Shown piece by piece: positions 26,355-35,800 of a stretch of DNA of 64,000 nt. A model generated the notes under the pieces. That model had not been told where the DNA came from. It did not search any database and saw nothing but the letters and a program-made list of their open reading frames with translations. The DNA comes from Streptomyces sp. SAJ15. GTDB taxonomy: Bacteria > Actinomycetota > Actinomycetes > Streptomycetales > Streptomycetaceae. The stretch lies in the NCBI RefSeq assembly GCF_007595705.1, contig NZ_NISY01000002.1, forward strand, positions 992,001 to 1,056,000. Reading direction: 5' to 3'. How positions within the stretch are numbered: position 1 is the stretch's first letter; every line of letters begins with the position of its first letter. The translations under genes were made by a program, and so were the position numbers.

Positions 26355-29297
26355 GTGACCGAGGGCATGGGGAACAGGATCCGGCCGGGCCGGAGCTTAG
26401 TGGAGCGCGAAGCGGAGATCGACGCGATGGAACGCGCGTTGACCAGTCTGTGCGGCGCCTCCGACGACGCCTCGGGACGGCGCGCGGGCGGAGTGATCGC
26501 CTTCGCCGGACCGGCCGGCGTCGGCAAGACCGCGCTGCTCGCCGAGGTCCGCCGCAGCGCCGTCGCACGCGGCTGCACGGTGCTGACCGCCCGCGGCGGA
26601 GAGCAGGAGCAGGGGCTGGCCTTCCACGTCGTGCGCCAGCTCGTCCAGCCCGTGCTCGCCGCCGCCACCGAGGAGCAGCACCGCGCCATCCTCGGCAGCT
26701 GGTACGACATCGTCGCCCCCGCCGTGGGGCTGGTGGTGCCCAAGGACGGTGGCGCGCCGGACCCGCAGGGCGTGCGCGACGGCCTGGACTGGCTCGTGAC
26801 CCGCTTCGCGGTGCAGCGCGCCCCGGTCGTGATGATCCTCGACGACGCCCACTGGGCCGACACCGAGTCCCTGGACTGGCTCACCGGCTTCGCACCCCGC
26901 GCCGAGGACCTGCCCATGCTGCTGGTCGTCGGCTACCGCCCGGAGGACCTCTCCGCCGACGCCGCCGCCTTCCGCAGGCTCGCCGAACGCCAGGGCTCCC
27001 GACCCCACCTGCTCGCCCCGCTGACGCCCGGCGCCGTCGGCCGCATCGTCCGCGACGCCATCGGCGACGAGGCCGACGAGGCGTTCTGCCGCGAGTGCTG
27101 GGCGGTCACCGGCGGCAACCCCTTCGAAGTCGTCGAGCTCGCCGCCAAGGTCTACGACCGCGAGCTGAAGCCCGGCTCGGCGAGCGCCGCGGAGCTGCGC
27201 CAGATGGTCTCCATGGCCAAGGACAGCGGCCTCATCGAGCGGCTGGAGCGGCTCGGCACCTCCGCGGTACGCCTGGCCTGGGCCGTCGCCGTCCTCGGCG
27301 CGGAGGCCACGCCGACCCTGGCCACCGCCGTCGCCGCGATCAGCGGCGGGGACACCCCGGACCTCGTCGCCCGGCTGCGCGACGCGCGCATCCTCGCGCC
27401 CGCCGCGCCCGGAACCGGCAAGCCCTTCGAAGAGCGGCTGGAGTTCTTCCATCCCCTGGTCGCCACCGCGGTCTACCGCGCCATCCCCGGCAGCCTGCGC
27501 GTCGCGATGCACGGTCAGGCCGCCACGGCCGCCATCGGCGCGGGACTGGGTGCCGCGGCCGCCGGACGGCACGTGCTGGAGATGCACCCCGAGGCCGATC
27601 CGTGGGTCGTCCAGCAGCTGCGCGAGGCGGCCCGCGAGTACCTCCGGGCCGGCGCCCCGGACGCGGCCCGCCGCTGCCTCGCCCGCGCCCTGCGCGAACC
27701 GCCGGCCATGGAGGATCGCGCCGCCGTCCTCTTCGAACTGGGCTGCTCGGCGCTGCTCACCGAGCCGGCCATCACCGTCAACTACCTGAAGGCCGCGCTG
27801 GAGGAGCCGGTCCTCGACCCCGCCCTGCGCGAGGCCATCACCGTCCGCCTCGCGCAGGCGTACGGGCACAGCGGCCACATGGAGGAGGCCGCGCGCATCG
27901 TCGCCGACGAGGCCCGGGCCGCCACCAGCGCCCGCACCCGACTGCGCATGCAGGCCGAACAGTTCATGTGGAACGCCTTCCGGGCCGACGAGGCGGACTC
28001 CCCGGCCCGCTCCCGGCGGCTCGCCCGACTGGTCGAACACCTCAGCGGCCGCGGCCTGGCCGAGCGGTACCTGCTGGGACTCCGCGCCTGGGACGCGGTC
28101 GTGCGCGGCGAGAGCGCCGACTCCGCACTGCGGTACGCGGAGGCCGCCCTCGGCGACGGACTCGACTGGACCGACGACAACTGGGGCTTCGAGGTGCCCG
28201 TCCTCGTCGCCCTCACCTTCATGTACTGCGACCAGCCCGGCCGCGCCGAGGAGCTGTTCCACCAGGGCATCGCCGAGTGCGAGCGCAAGGGCTGGCGCGG
28301 CTCCCACCTGTCCTTCGGACTCACCCTGCTCGGCTACGTCCGCTACCGGCGCGGCCGCCTGGGCGAGGCCGAGGAGCTGGTCCGCGAGGGTCTGCGGATC
28401 TCCGCGCGCGTCGGAGCCTCCACGCCCGCCGAGTGGGCCGCCGTCGGGACCCTGGTGCTCACCCTCATCGGCCAGGGACGCACCGAGGACGCCCAACGGG
28501 TGGCCCTCGAGTACGACTACGGGCGGAGCGTGCCCAAGGCCGTCGTGTACCCCGACGTCCAGGCCGCCCACGGCGAACTGCTGCTCGCCACCGGACTGCA
28601 CCGGGAGGCCCGGCAGCAGCTCACCGCGGCCGGCCGCCGTCTCGACGCGCGAGGCTGGCGCAACCCCGCCTTCTGCCCCTGGCAGCCGCAGCTCGCCCGC
28701 GCCCTGGCGCTCACCGACCCGGCCGGGGCCGTGGAGACCGCGGCCGACGCCGTCCGCCGGGCCCGCCAGTTCGGCACGCCCTCCGCGACCGGACAGGCGC
28801 TGCACGCCGCCGCCTCCGTGGCCACCGGGAGCGAGCGGATCACGCTCCTCGCCGAGGCCGTCAGCCATCTGGAGCGGTCGCCCGCCGCCTACGACCTGGC
28901 ACACGCCCTCGTCGACCACGGCGCCGCGCTCCGCCGCATCGGCCTGCCCCAGGAGGCCGGCGACCGGCTGCACCGCGGGCTGCGCGGCGCCCTCCAGTGC
29001 GGCGCCGACACCCTCGCCGCGCGGGCCCGCGACGAGCTCTCGGCGATCGGGCTGCGCTCGCTGCGGCTGCGGGTCGACGCCACCGGCACCCTGACCCGGC
29101 AGGAGCAGGCCGTCGCCGAGCGGGCCGCCGCGGGCTGCACCGACGCCCGGATCGCGGACGAGCTCGGCCTGGCCGAGCGCGAGGTCGCCCGGCTGCTGTC
29201 CACCGTCTTCCGCAAGGTCGGCACCGACCGCCCCGGCCTCGCCAGGGCCATCGGCACCGGCCCCCAACCGCCCGACGACGCACCCGGAGGGCGCTGA
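26355..29297 (+). CDS. LAL-type LuxR-family ATP-binding regulator
   Basis: 980 residues. The N-terminal AAA-type ATPase has Walker A FAGPAGVGKTALL (about residues 50-62) and Walker B VVMILDDAHWAD (about 157-168). A long helical TPR-like middle follows. The C-terminal HTH (LTRQEQAVAERAAAGCTDARIADELGLAEREVARLLSTVFRKVGTD) aligns with LuxR/GerE domains. This is the LAL (large ATP-binding LuxR) architecture of many pathway-specific activators. GTG 26355 was taken as start; ATG 26367 is an alternative. Its position opposite the terpene synthase suggests, but does not prove, that it controls that gene. Confidence 0.87.
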   Translation: MTEGMGNRIRPGRSLVEREAEIDAMERALTSLCGASDDASGRRAGGVIAFAGPAGVGKTALLAEVRRSAVARGCTVLTARGGEQEQGLAFHVVRQLVQPVLAAATEEQHRAILGSWYDIVAPAVGLVVPKDGGAPDPQGVRDGLDWLVTRFAVQRAPVVMILDDAHWADTESLDWLTGFAPRAEDLPMLLVVGYRPEDLSADAAAFRRLAERQGSRPHLLAPLTPGAVGRIVRDAIGDEADEAFCRECWAVTGGNPFEVVELAAKVYDRELKPGSASAAELRQMVSMAKDSGLIERLERLGTSAVRLAWAVAVLGAEATPTLATAVAAISGGDTPDLVARLRDARILAPAAPGTGKPFEERLEFFHPLVATAVYRAIPGSLRVAMHGQAATAAIGAGLGAAAAGRHVLEMHPEADPWVVQQLREAAREYLRAGAPDAARRCLARALREPPAMEDRAAVLFELGCSALLTEPAITVNYLKAALEEPVLDPALREAITVRLAQAYGHSGHMEEAARIVADEARAATSARTRLRMQAEQFMWNAFRADEADSPARSRRLARLVEHLSGRGLAERYLLGLRAWDAVVRGESADSALRYAEAALGDGLDWTDDNWGFEVPVLVALTFMYCDQPGRAEELFHQGIAECERKGWRGSHLSFGLTLLGYVRYRRGRLGEAEELVREGLRISARVGASTPAEWAAVGTLVLTLIGQGRTEDAQRVALEYDYGRSVPKAVVYPDVQAAHGELLLATGLHREARQQLTAAGRRLDARGWRNPAFCPWQPQLARALALTDPAGAVETAADAVRRARQFGTPSATGQALHAAASVATGSERITLLAEAVSHLERSPAAYDLAHALVDHGAALRRIGLPQEAGDRLHRGLRGALQCGADTLAARARDELSAIGLRSLRLRVDATGTLTRQEQAVAERAAAGCTDARIADELGLAEREVARLLSTVFRKVGTDRPGLARAIGTGPQPPDDAPGGR

Positions 29298-29811
29298 GCG
29301 CCCCGCGGGACGTGCCGCGACGGGCCGCCGAACGCCCACGGCCCGTCGTGGCCGGCCGCGCCCGCGCGGTGGCGGTCGCACATCCTCCGCAGCCCCGCAT
29401 CGACCGTGGCGCGGACGTCACCAGGGCCGCTCGGTCGCCTCGGGGCGCCACGGCGACGGGTCCCGCCGCCCGGCCCGGCGGGACGGCGGGAGGCTGCCCC
29501 CGCACATGGGGTCCGAGCAGACGGGAGAAGCCCTCGGTCTCCGCCGCGCACAGCGGCCGCGCGCGTGCGAGAGAGCCGGCCGCCCTCCGGGAGTCCCGGC
29601 GGGCCTCGCCCGGCGCCCGCGCACCCGGGCGGCCCGGCCGGCCCACCCGCCTCCGGAGGAGGCTCCGACGTCCCGGAGCCCCGCGAGTACCGGCCGGCGC
29701 GCGGCCGTCCGTCGCCGGGCCGGCCGCACCGCGCGCCCCGGTCGTCACGGGGGCGTCATCCCGGCCTCCCTCGGGCGCGGAGGGCGGCCTCGGCCACGTA
29801 CCATGGTCCGC
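29298..29811. other. Gene-free stretch with terminator
   Basis: 514 bases with no supported gene. Several frames are open only because of the very high GC, and their translations are Arg/Pro-rich without family features. It holds the terminator of the LAL gene at its left end and the promoter of the next gene at its right end. No repeats or RNA gene recognised. Confidence 0.55.
29314..29352 (+). terminator. Terminator hairpin after the LAL regulator gene
   Basis: A 14-bp stem with one G-U pair (GCCGCGACGGGCCG with CGGCCCGTCGTGGC) and an 11-base loop, 16 bases after the stop codon. Confidence 0.7.
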
Positions 29812-30312
29812 ATGTCGTTCCTCCGCCGCCGCAGCGCCGCCACACCCACCGGCCCGGACTTCGACGTCCTGGCCATGGACCCGGGCGACTGGCCCGGCGA
29901 TCTGGGCGCCGGCCTGCTGCCCGCCCCGGACGGCAGCTGCCAGGGCGTGTTCCTGCGCTACGACCTGTTCGGCGGGCGCGGCCCCGCGATGATCATCGGC
30001 AATCTGCCGGAGGGCTCGCCGGTCCGCGAGCTGGCCGAGGGACAGGTGCCGTTCGAGGTCACCCAGCTGCTGGCGGCGCTCGGCAACGACGAACCGGTCC
30101 AGGTGCTGGACGTCGAGGACACCCCGGTGATGCACGAGGACAACCTGCTCATCGTGCGCCGCGTCAAGCTCTCCGAGAGCCGCATCTCCTGCGCCCAGTT
30201 CGACCGCAGCGACGGCGTGCTCGTCACCATCGCCAGCTGGGACCGGCCGATCACCGACGACCTCTACCGGCTGCTCAAGCCGCTGCCCGCGGAGATGTTC
30301 CAGCAGGGCTGA
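29812..30312 (+). CDS. Conserved hypothetical protein, actinomycete-type
   Basis: 166 residues (MSFLRRRSAATPTGPDFDVLAMDPGDWPGDLG). The body has the balanced composition of a real folded protein (GVFLRYDLFGGRGPAMIIGNLPEGSPVRELAEGQVPFEVTQLLAALGNDEPVQVLDVEDTPVMHEDNLLIVRRVKLSESRISCAQFDRSDGVLVTIASWDRPITDDLYRLLKPLPAEMFQ). I do not recognise a named domain. No signal peptide or membrane helix is seen. TACCAT eight bases before the ATG could be a -10 box of a leaderless mRNA; an upstream ATG (29803) is an alternative start. A convergent terminator separates it from the amidase. Confidence 0.75.
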   Translation: MSFLRRRSAATPTGPDFDVLAMDPGDWPGDLGAGLLPAPDGSCQGVFLRYDLFGGRGPAMIIGNLPEGSPVRELAEGQVPFEVTQLLAALGNDEPVQVLDVEDTPVMHEDNLLIVRRVKLSESRISCAQFDRSDGVLVTIASWDRPITDDLYRLLKPLPAEMFQQG

Positions 30313-30323
30313 GCCCGACCGGA

Positions 30324-30364
30324 CCCCGGCCCGGGTCCGCCGAGCGCGCGGACCCGGCCCGGGG
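30324..30364. terminator. Bidirectional terminator between convergent genes
   Basis: A 17-bp stem with one mismatch (CCCCGGCCCGGGTCCGC with GCGGACCCGGCCCGGGG) and a 7-base loop fills the 59-base gap between the hypothetical protein and the amidase stop codons. Confidence 0.75.
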
Positions 30365-30371
30365 AGGAGCG

Positions 30372-32375
30372 CTAGCGGTCCGAGCGGCGCACGTCCACAT
30401 CGGCCGCCTTGACGAACGCCACCCGGTGCCCGAACTGGATCTGGTAGTACGTCTCCTGGCCGCGGACCACCGCGTGCCCGGCCGGGTCGAAGGTGGTCGC
30501 CCAGAGGTACTCACCCTGGGTGCGCAGCCCCAACGCGTAGGACTGGCCCGCCAGCAGCTTGTACGGCAGCGGCGAGACCGGCTGCACGGGCACCCCCTTC
30601 GGATAGGCGGCCGGCTCCGGGTAGGCCCGCCCGTAGACGGGCACCTCGGCCCGGCCCTCCGTGGGCGTCACCACCAGCCCGCGGGCGTCCACCGCCGTCG
30701 GCCGCCGCGGCGGGTTGTGGAACCACGCCTTCTGCCCCAGGTACCACACCGCCGTCCACTCGCCCGAGCGGTCCGCGACCGCGTACCGCTGCCCGGTGGA
30801 GGCGCGGGCGCCGGTGTCGTTGACCCCGGTCGTCGAGGCGCCACCGTCGGGGCGCAGTCCGACGTCCTTCACCAGCGGGGCGTCCGCGCTGGGCGCGGTG
30901 TGCAGCCGCACCGCCCCCGACCCGTGCGCCGTGCACGGCACCCCCGGCTTCTGGCACCCCGTGTAGACCGGCTGGTGACTCGCGTAGTCGGGACGGATGG
31001 TGACCAGCCCGCCCCAGCGGCCCGCGGTGCGCTGGAACGGGGTGCCCAGCAGGGTGAAGTAGTGCTGCCAGTCCCAGTAGGGGCCGGGGTCGGTGTGCAT
31101 GCCGCGGATGGTCGTGGCCAGCGTGCCGGGGACGTTGTCGTGGCCCAGGATGTGCTGACGGTCCAGCGGGATGTCGTACTTCCGGGCCAGATAGCGCACC
31201 AGCCGGGCCGACGAGCGGTACATCGCCTCCGTGTACCAGGCGTCCGGCGCGGCCAGGAAGCCCTCGTGCTCCAGCCCCACCGACTTGGCGTTCACATACC
31301 AGTTGCCCGCGTGCCAGGGGACGTCCCTGGTCGGCACGTGCTGGGCCACATGCCCATCCGCCGAGCGCAGCGTGTAGTGCCAGGACACGTAGGTGGGGTC
31401 CTGGACCAGGCGGATGGCGGTGTCCCAGGAGCCCTCGGTGTCATGGACGATGATGTAGTCCACCTGCTGGGAGACCGGGCGGTCGCCCTTGTCGTGGTTG
31501 CCGTAGTCGCCGTCGCCGAACTCCTGGTACGGCGCCGGGATCCACTCGCACGCCACGCTGAGCGGACACTCGGTGTGCGGGTCCCGGCGCGGCACCCGCA
31601 GGTCGAGCGCGGACAGCTGATCCCGCCGCGGGTCCACCGCGGGCACGGCCTCCAGCACCATCCGCTCGCCCGCCTCGGTGGTGCGCCGCTCGCCCGCGCG
31701 GATCACCGCGAACACGTCGTCCGCGAAGACCGCCGCGGTGGCGGCGTCGTCGGCGCCGGAGTAGCCCGCCACCGCCCCGTACCAGTCGGCCGGGTCCCGG
31801 CTCAGCGGCAGCCCCAACTCGCGCTGGGTGTCGGCGAGCAGCGCCGCGCCGCCGCGCACATTGGCCGTCTCGTCCCGGCGCAGCGCCTCGGCGGGCAGCC
31901 CGGTCAGCCGCGCCGCGCGGTCCAGGGTGCGCAGCCGGGGCGGGAGTTCCCCGGGCGGCGGCACGTCGGCCGCGGGCGGTCTCGCCGGGCGGGCCGCGTC
32001 CCCGCGCGGGTCCTCGGTGCCATGGCTGTGGTGCGGGGTGTCGGCGAGGGCGGTGCGCGCGTCCGTGAGGTGCATCGGGCCGTATCCGCCGGTGACGCTG
32101 GGCGCCCCCCGGTGGCCGTCCCAGCGGGACTCCAGATACGCCACGCCCAGCAGCACGCTCTGCGGGACGCGGTACTCCTCCGCGGCCGCGGCGAACGCCT
32201 CCTGGAGCGTGTCGGGGGTGGCGCGGGGGGTGGCGGACGCGGCCGGAGTGGCGGACGGCGCGGAGATCAGGCCCGTCAGCAGCGCGACGGAGGCGACGGC
32301 CCCCATGGCGCGCGGCCGGGAGCCACGGCGACGGCCGCCCGAGGTGGATGTTCGGGCCGGAACGGATCCTCGCAA
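30372..32375 (-). CDS. Secreted N-acetylmuramoyl-L-alanine amidase (Amidase_2/PGRP)
   Basis: 667 residues from TTG 32375, chosen because a perfect AAGGAGG lies five bases upstream on the minus strand. An N-terminal signal peptide (RRRGSRPRAMGAVASVALLTGLISAPSATPAASA) targets it for export. Residues of about 55-270 include a lysozyme-like helical part (VPQSVLLGVAYLESRWDGHRG). The amidase domain (VDYIIVHDTEGSWDTAIRLVQDPTYVSWHYTLRSADG, later WHAGNWYVNAKSVGLEHEG and HILGHDNVPG) has the zinc-binding His residues of type-2 amidases. A C-terminal SH3-like region (RLHTAPSADAPLVKDVG) may bind the wall. It should hydrolyse peptidoglycan outside the cell. Confidence 0.88.
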   Translation of the reverse strand: MRGSVPARTSTSGGRRRGSRPRAMGAVASVALLTGLISAPSATPAASATPRATPDTLQEAFAAAAEEYRVPQSVLLGVAYLESRWDGHRGAPSVTGGYGPMHLTDARTALADTPHHSHGTEDPRGDAARPARPPAADVPPPGELPPRLRTLDRAARLTGLPAEALRRDETANVRGGAALLADTQRELGLPLSRDPADWYGAVAGYSGADDAATAAVFADDVFAVIRAGERRTTEAGERMVLEAVPAVDPRRDQLSALDLRVPRRDPHTECPLSVACEWIPAPYQEFGDGDYGNHDKGDRPVSQQVDYIIVHDTEGSWDTAIRLVQDPTYVSWHYTLRSADGHVAQHVPTRDVPWHAGNWYVNAKSVGLEHEGFLAAPDAWYTEAMYRSSARLVRYLARKYDIPLDRQHILGHDNVPGTLATTIRGMHTDPGPYWDWQHYFTLLGTPFQRTAGRWGGLVTIRPDYASHQPVYTGCQKPGVPCTAHGSGAVRLHTAPSADAPLVKDVGLRPDGGASTTGVNDTGARASTGQRYAVADRSGEWTAVWYLGQKAWFHNPPRRPTAVDARGLVVTPTEGRAEVPVYGRAYPEPAAYPKGVPVQPVSPLPYKLLAGQSYALGLRTQGEYLWATTFDPAGHAVVRGQETYYQIQFGHRVAFVKAADVDVRRSDR

Positions 32376-32494
32376 TGCAGCCTCCTTCAGGACAGGCCGA
32401 GCGTGGGGGCGGGGCGTGCGGGGCCGAACGACCTTAGAGGTAGCCGCTGCCGAACGTTCCGTCAACGACATGCGTACGCCCGGTGAGAACGCGT

Positions 32495-32533
32495 CGAGGG
32501 CTCGCACCGGGTTCCTTCCGGTGCGAGCCCTCG
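32495..32533 (-). terminator. Strong terminator hairpin
   Basis: A perfect 16-bp stem (CGAGGGCTCGCACCGG with CCGGTGCGAGCCCTCG) around a 7-base loop. It lies 121 bases after the phosphotransferase stop (minus strand) and upstream of the amidase gene. Confidence 0.75.
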
Positions 32534-32540
32534 GGCCTGC

Positions 32541-32625
32541 GGCGCGTCACCGGTCCAGACCGGTGAACCCGTCGGGAGCGGTGGTCCGGCCCCGGCCCTC
32601 GGCCGGCGCGAACCGGTGACGCGCC
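32541..32625. repeat. 14-bp inverted repeat with 57-base loop
   Basis: GGCGCGTCACCGGT and ACCGGTGACGCGCC form a perfect 14-bp stem. A nested CACCGGTCCAGACCGGTG lies in the left arm. It sits directly after the phosphotransferase stop codon and before the second terminator-like hairpin, so it may be part of a composite terminator or a structured 3' UTR. Confidence 0.6.
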
Positions 32626-32653
32626 CCTGGGGAAGCGGACGGGCCGGGCAGGC

Positions 32654-33748
32654 TCAGCGGGTGCCGACCGCCGCCCGCACGGCGCGGCGCGCCATCGCGC
32701 AGTCGTCGTGCAGCCGGCGCAGCAACAGCCGCTGCTCCTCGCCGGCCCCGACGCCGGCCGCGGGGGCCGGGTCGGTCATCGTGCGGTGCACCGCGCTCTC
32801 ATAGGTGCGGATCTCCCGGGTCAACACCAGCATCAGGTTGACCAGGAAGGCGTCCCGCGACGCCGGGCCCCCGGCCTGCGCCAGGCTGCTGATCTCCCGC
32901 CGCGCCCCCGGAGCGTCCCCGAGCACCGTCCACAGGGTCGCCAGGTCGTACCCCGGGAGGTACCAGCCCGCGTGGTCCCAGTCGACCAGTGCCGCTCCCG
33001 CGGGGGAGAGCAGGATGTTGTTTAACAGGGCGTCGCCGTGACAGAACTCCCAGGGGCTCTGCCGCCCGGGCGCGTGCGCCAGCCCGTGCAGCAGCTTCTG
33101 CAGGTCCCCCATGTCCCGGTCGGTCAGCAGCCCCAGTTCGTGGTAGCGGGCCAGCCGGGCGGCGTAGTCGAGCGGAGCCTCGAAGCGGCCGGCCGGCGGC
33201 CGCCAGAGGTTGACCCGGCGGATCGCGCCGAGTGCCGCGCGGACGTCCGTCCGCGGTGGCGTCTCCACCGGATGCCGCTGGAGCGCCGCGACCCGGCCCG
33301 GCATCCGCTCGATGACCAGCGTGCAGTTGTCCGGATCCGCAGCGATCAGTCGTGGCACCCGCACCGGCGGGCGGTGCCGGACGAACGTGCGGTATGTCGC
33401 TATTTCCTGCTGGAACCTGACCGCCCAGGCGGGCGAGTGGTCCAGCAGGCACTTGGCGACCGCGGTGATCCGTCCGGTCGTGCCGATCAACAGTACGGAC
33501 CGTCCGGTGCGTCGCAGCACCTGAACGGGGTTGAACTCGGGGCAGATCCGATGCACGGCCGCGATCGCTGTGCGCAGTTGCGCGCCTTGAGGGCCGGACA
33601 AGTCGAGTCTCCCGCTGAGCGGTTGAGGGATGAGGCCCTGGGCCCGCCGCGCCCGTCCGCCGTGGGTGGGGTCGAGATACGGCCCGCCGCCGGGGTGCTG
33701 GCGGTACGGCCGGGATGGGGCGGACACGGAGGACGATGCTGCGTACAT
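32654..33748 (-). CDS. Aminoglycoside-phosphotransferase-fold kinase
   Basis: 364 residues with the APH/choline-kinase motifs [28 protein letters not shown] (catalytic loop HGD..N and metal Asp) at about residues 245-275 and KCLLD as the N-lobe lysine. The N-terminal 40 residues are Pro/Gly-rich. Such proteins phosphorylate small alcohols or are regulatory; resistance should not be inferred. Start ATG 33748 (MYAASSSV); an in-frame TTG lies six bases upstream. It is divergent from the NsdA-like regulator gene. Confidence 0.8.
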   Translation of the reverse strand: MYAASSSVSAPSRPYRQHPGGGPYLDPTHGGRARRAQGLIPQPLSGRLDLSGPQGAQLRTAIAAVHRICPEFNPVQVLRRTGRSVLLIGTTGRITAVAKCLLDHSPAWAVRFQQEIATYRTFVRHRPPVRVPRLIAADPDNCTLVIERMPGRVAALQRHPVETPPRTDVRAALGAIRRVNLWRPPAGRFEAPLDYAARLARYHELGLLTDRDMGDLQKLLHGLAHAPGRQSPWEFCHGDALLNNILLSPAGAALVDWDHAGWYLPGYDLATLWTVLGDAPGARREISSLAQAGGPASRDAFLVNLMLVLTREIRTYESAVHRTMTDPAPAAGVGAGEEQRLLLRRLHDDCAMARRAVRAAVGTR

Positions 33749-33895
33749 GGGCAATACAGATCCCTTCGTGTTCCGACGAATCGCCTGCGCCGTCCCGGCC
33801 CCGGTGGGCGCGGCCGCACCCTGGGGAATGCGGTCCGTCCGCCGGGCCGGGATGGCGCGTTCCTACACCACACCCACCGGCGGGTGGCACACCAT

Positions 33896-33925
33896 CTGGC
33901 GAACCCTGGCGAACCCTGGCGAATG
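33896..33925. repeat. Three 10-bp direct repeats upstream of the NsdA-like gene
   Basis: CTGGCGAACC occurs twice and then as CTGGCGAATG, spaced one helical turn apart and about 25 bases before a plausible -10 hexamer TAGTGT (33951-33956). Helically phased repeats are typical of sites where a regulator binds cooperatively on one face of the DNA. Confidence 0.6.
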
Positions 33926-33986
33926 CTCGCGGTGGCTGCCGGGACCCCGTTAGTGTCAAGACAGCCGAGGAACCTGGGGGCTTGAC

Positions 33987-35462
33987 GTGACGAGGGAACC
34001 CAACACCCGACTTGCGGACCTGTTCGGCCTCGCCGGATGGTCCAAGGGTGAACTCGCGAGGCTCGTGAACCGGAAGGCGGCGGCCATGGGCCATCCGCAG
34101 CTGGCGACCGACACCTCTCGGGTCCGGCGCTGGATCGACACCGGCGAGACGCCGCGCGACCCCGTGCCGAAGGTCTTGGCAGCCCTGTTCACCGAGCGTC
34201 TCGGTCGTGTCGTGACCATCGAGGATCTCGGCTTCGGGCGACATGGGCGCGTGGGGCGGGGTAAGTCCGGCGACGGGCTGCCCTACGCGTCGGATCGTAT
34301 CGCCGCGGTCCTCACCGAATTCACGGGAATGGACCTTATGTTCAACCGACGCGGCTTGGTGGGCGCGGGCGCCGCGCTCGCCGCAGGATCCGCCATCAGC
34401 AACGCCATGCAGGACTGGCTGCGCACCGACCCCAACCTCGCCACCGACGCCCCACGGACCACCGACCCCCTCTCCCTCGACCAGGCCGGCTACGACCGCT
34501 ACGAGGCGGCGCCCGTCGGCTCCGACGAGGTCGTCGCGCTGGAGAACTCCGTCGAGATCTTCCGCGCCTGGGACGCCCAGCGCGGCGGCGGACTCCAGCG
34601 CAAGGCCGTCGTGGGCCAGCTCAACGAGGTGGGCGGCATGCTCTCCTACCGCCACCCCGAGCACCTGCAGCGCAGGCTGTGGGGGGTGGCGGCCAACCTC
34701 GCCGTGCTGGCGGGCTGGATGTCCCACGACGTGGGCCTGGAGCCGACCGCCCAGAAGTACTTCATCATCGCCGCGCACGCGGCCCGCGAGGGCGGCGACC
34801 GGCCGCGGGCCAGCGAGGCGCTGTCCCGCTGCGCCCGGCAGATGGTCCATCTGGGCCGTCCCCAGGAGGCCCTGGACCTGATGCAGCTGGCGAAGTCCGG
34901 CGCGGGCGAGGAGACACTGCCGCGCACCCGCGCCATGTTCTGCACCATCGAGGCGTGGGCGCAGGCGTCCATGGGCCACGGCCAGGCGGTGCGTCGCACC
35001 CTGGGCGAGGCGGAGGAGCTGTTCGTGTCCGACCGCGGCGACGTGCCCCCGCCGAGCTGGATGCAGCTGTTCAACGAGGCCGATCTGCACGGCATGCAGG
35101 GGCTGGTCTACCGCACCCTGGCGGAGCACGAGCCCGGCTCCGCGGTCATCGCCCAGCGGCACGCCAAGGAGGCCCTGGACATGCGGGAGAAGGGCCGTCA
35201 GCGGTCCACCATCTTCGACCACATCTCCATCGCCTCGGCGTGCTTCATCGACGACGACCCGGAGCAGGCCGACACCTACGCGCGGATGGCCCTCCTCTCG
35301 ATCCGGGACAACTCCTCGCACCGGACGTGGGACCGGCTACGGGAGATGTACCGACTCACCGGCCAGTACGCCGGCAACGAGCGGATCAGGGAGCTGCGTG
35401 AGGAGATCTCGCAGGCCATGCCGTCCAAGGGGGTCAACAAGGGCGGTAGCGCGTCCGTGTAG
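33987..35462 (+). CDS. NsdA-like TPR regulatory protein
   Basis: 491 residues. The N-terminus TRLADLFGLAGWSKGELARLVNRKAAAMGHPQLATDTSRVRRWIDTGETPRDPVPKVLAALFTERLGRVVTIEDLG is an HTH-like module shared with Streptomyces NsdA, a negative regulator of sporulation and antibiotic production. A TPR-like helical body follows (about residues 200-470: RASEALSRCARQMVHLGRPQEALDLMQLAKSG). The family has several paralogues per genome, so I do not claim it is NsdA itself. GTG 33987 is preceded by a weak purine stretch. Promoter elements TAGTGT and three phased repeats lie upstream. Confidence 0.8.
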   Translation: MTREPNTRLADLFGLAGWSKGELARLVNRKAAAMGHPQLATDTSRVRRWIDTGETPRDPVPKVLAALFTERLGRVVTIEDLGFGRHGRVGRGKSGDGLPYASDRIAAVLTEFTGMDLMFNRRGLVGAGAALAAGSAISNAMQDWLRTDPNLATDAPRTTDPLSLDQAGYDRYEAAPVGSDEVVALENSVEIFRAWDAQRGGGLQRKAVVGQLNEVGGMLSYRHPEHLQRRLWGVAANLAVLAGWMSHDVGLEPTAQKYFIIAAHAAREGGDRPRASEALSRCARQMVHLGRPQEALDLMQLAKSGAGEETLPRTRAMFCTIEAWAQASMGHGQAVRRTLGEAEELFVSDRGDVPPPSWMQLFNEADLHGMQGLVYRTLAEHEPGSAVIAQRHAKEALDMREKGRQRSTIFDHISIASACFIDDDPEQADTYARMALLSIRDNSSHRTWDRLREMYRLTGQYAGNERIRELREEISQAMPSKGVNKGGSASV

Positions 35463-35800
35463 CCCACGTCCCGGCGCTGGCGCCGGGACGTCGGGTAACG
35501 GGTCTCTCACATCGACCACATCGACCACGTCGACGCGGGGTCAACCACGCCGTTGATCCACCACGCCGTAGGAGTCCGGCACCTCAGGGCGTCAGCCATG
35601 GTGGCGGGATCCGTCGCGGTGAGGGGATCGGTCCCGGCTCGGGTGACGGCTCGGGTGACGGCTTGGGAGATGGTTCGCGGGGTCACGATGTCCCCGGCCA
35701 CCGTGTCCCCGGCACGGGGTCACGACGGCACGGTGTCACCACGGTCCGCGGTGGGCGGTCATGAGGTGGCGGCTGCGAGGTGACCGCTGCGTGGTGACGG
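35463..35800. other. Gene-free convergent region
   Basis: 338 bases between two convergent genes. It begins with a terminator and continues with degenerate repeats such as CGGCTCGGGTGACGGCTCGG and CATCGACCACATCGACCACG. A 76-codon plus-strand frame (35553-35783) has Val/Ala/Arg-rich composition that tracks the repeats and no ribosome binding site; I do not support it as a gene. Confidence 0.5.
35466..35491 (+). terminator. Terminator hairpin after the NsdA-like gene
   Basis: A perfect 11-bp stem (ACGTCCCGGCG with CGCCGGGACGT) and a CTGG loop, starting four bases after the stop codon. Confidence 0.8.

Noticed and set aside
29506..29811. N-terminal extension of the hypothetical protein at 29812
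   Set aside because: The upstream in-frame part is Arg/Pro-rich; a promoter-like TACCAT and the ordered protein begin at 29812.
32654..33748. Aminoglycoside resistance gene
   Set aside because: The APH fold is shared by many non-resistance kinases, and nothing in the context points to resistance.
35553..35783. Small plus-strand frame of 76 codons in the convergent gap
   Set aside because: No ribosome binding site, and the composition follows local nucleotide repeats.
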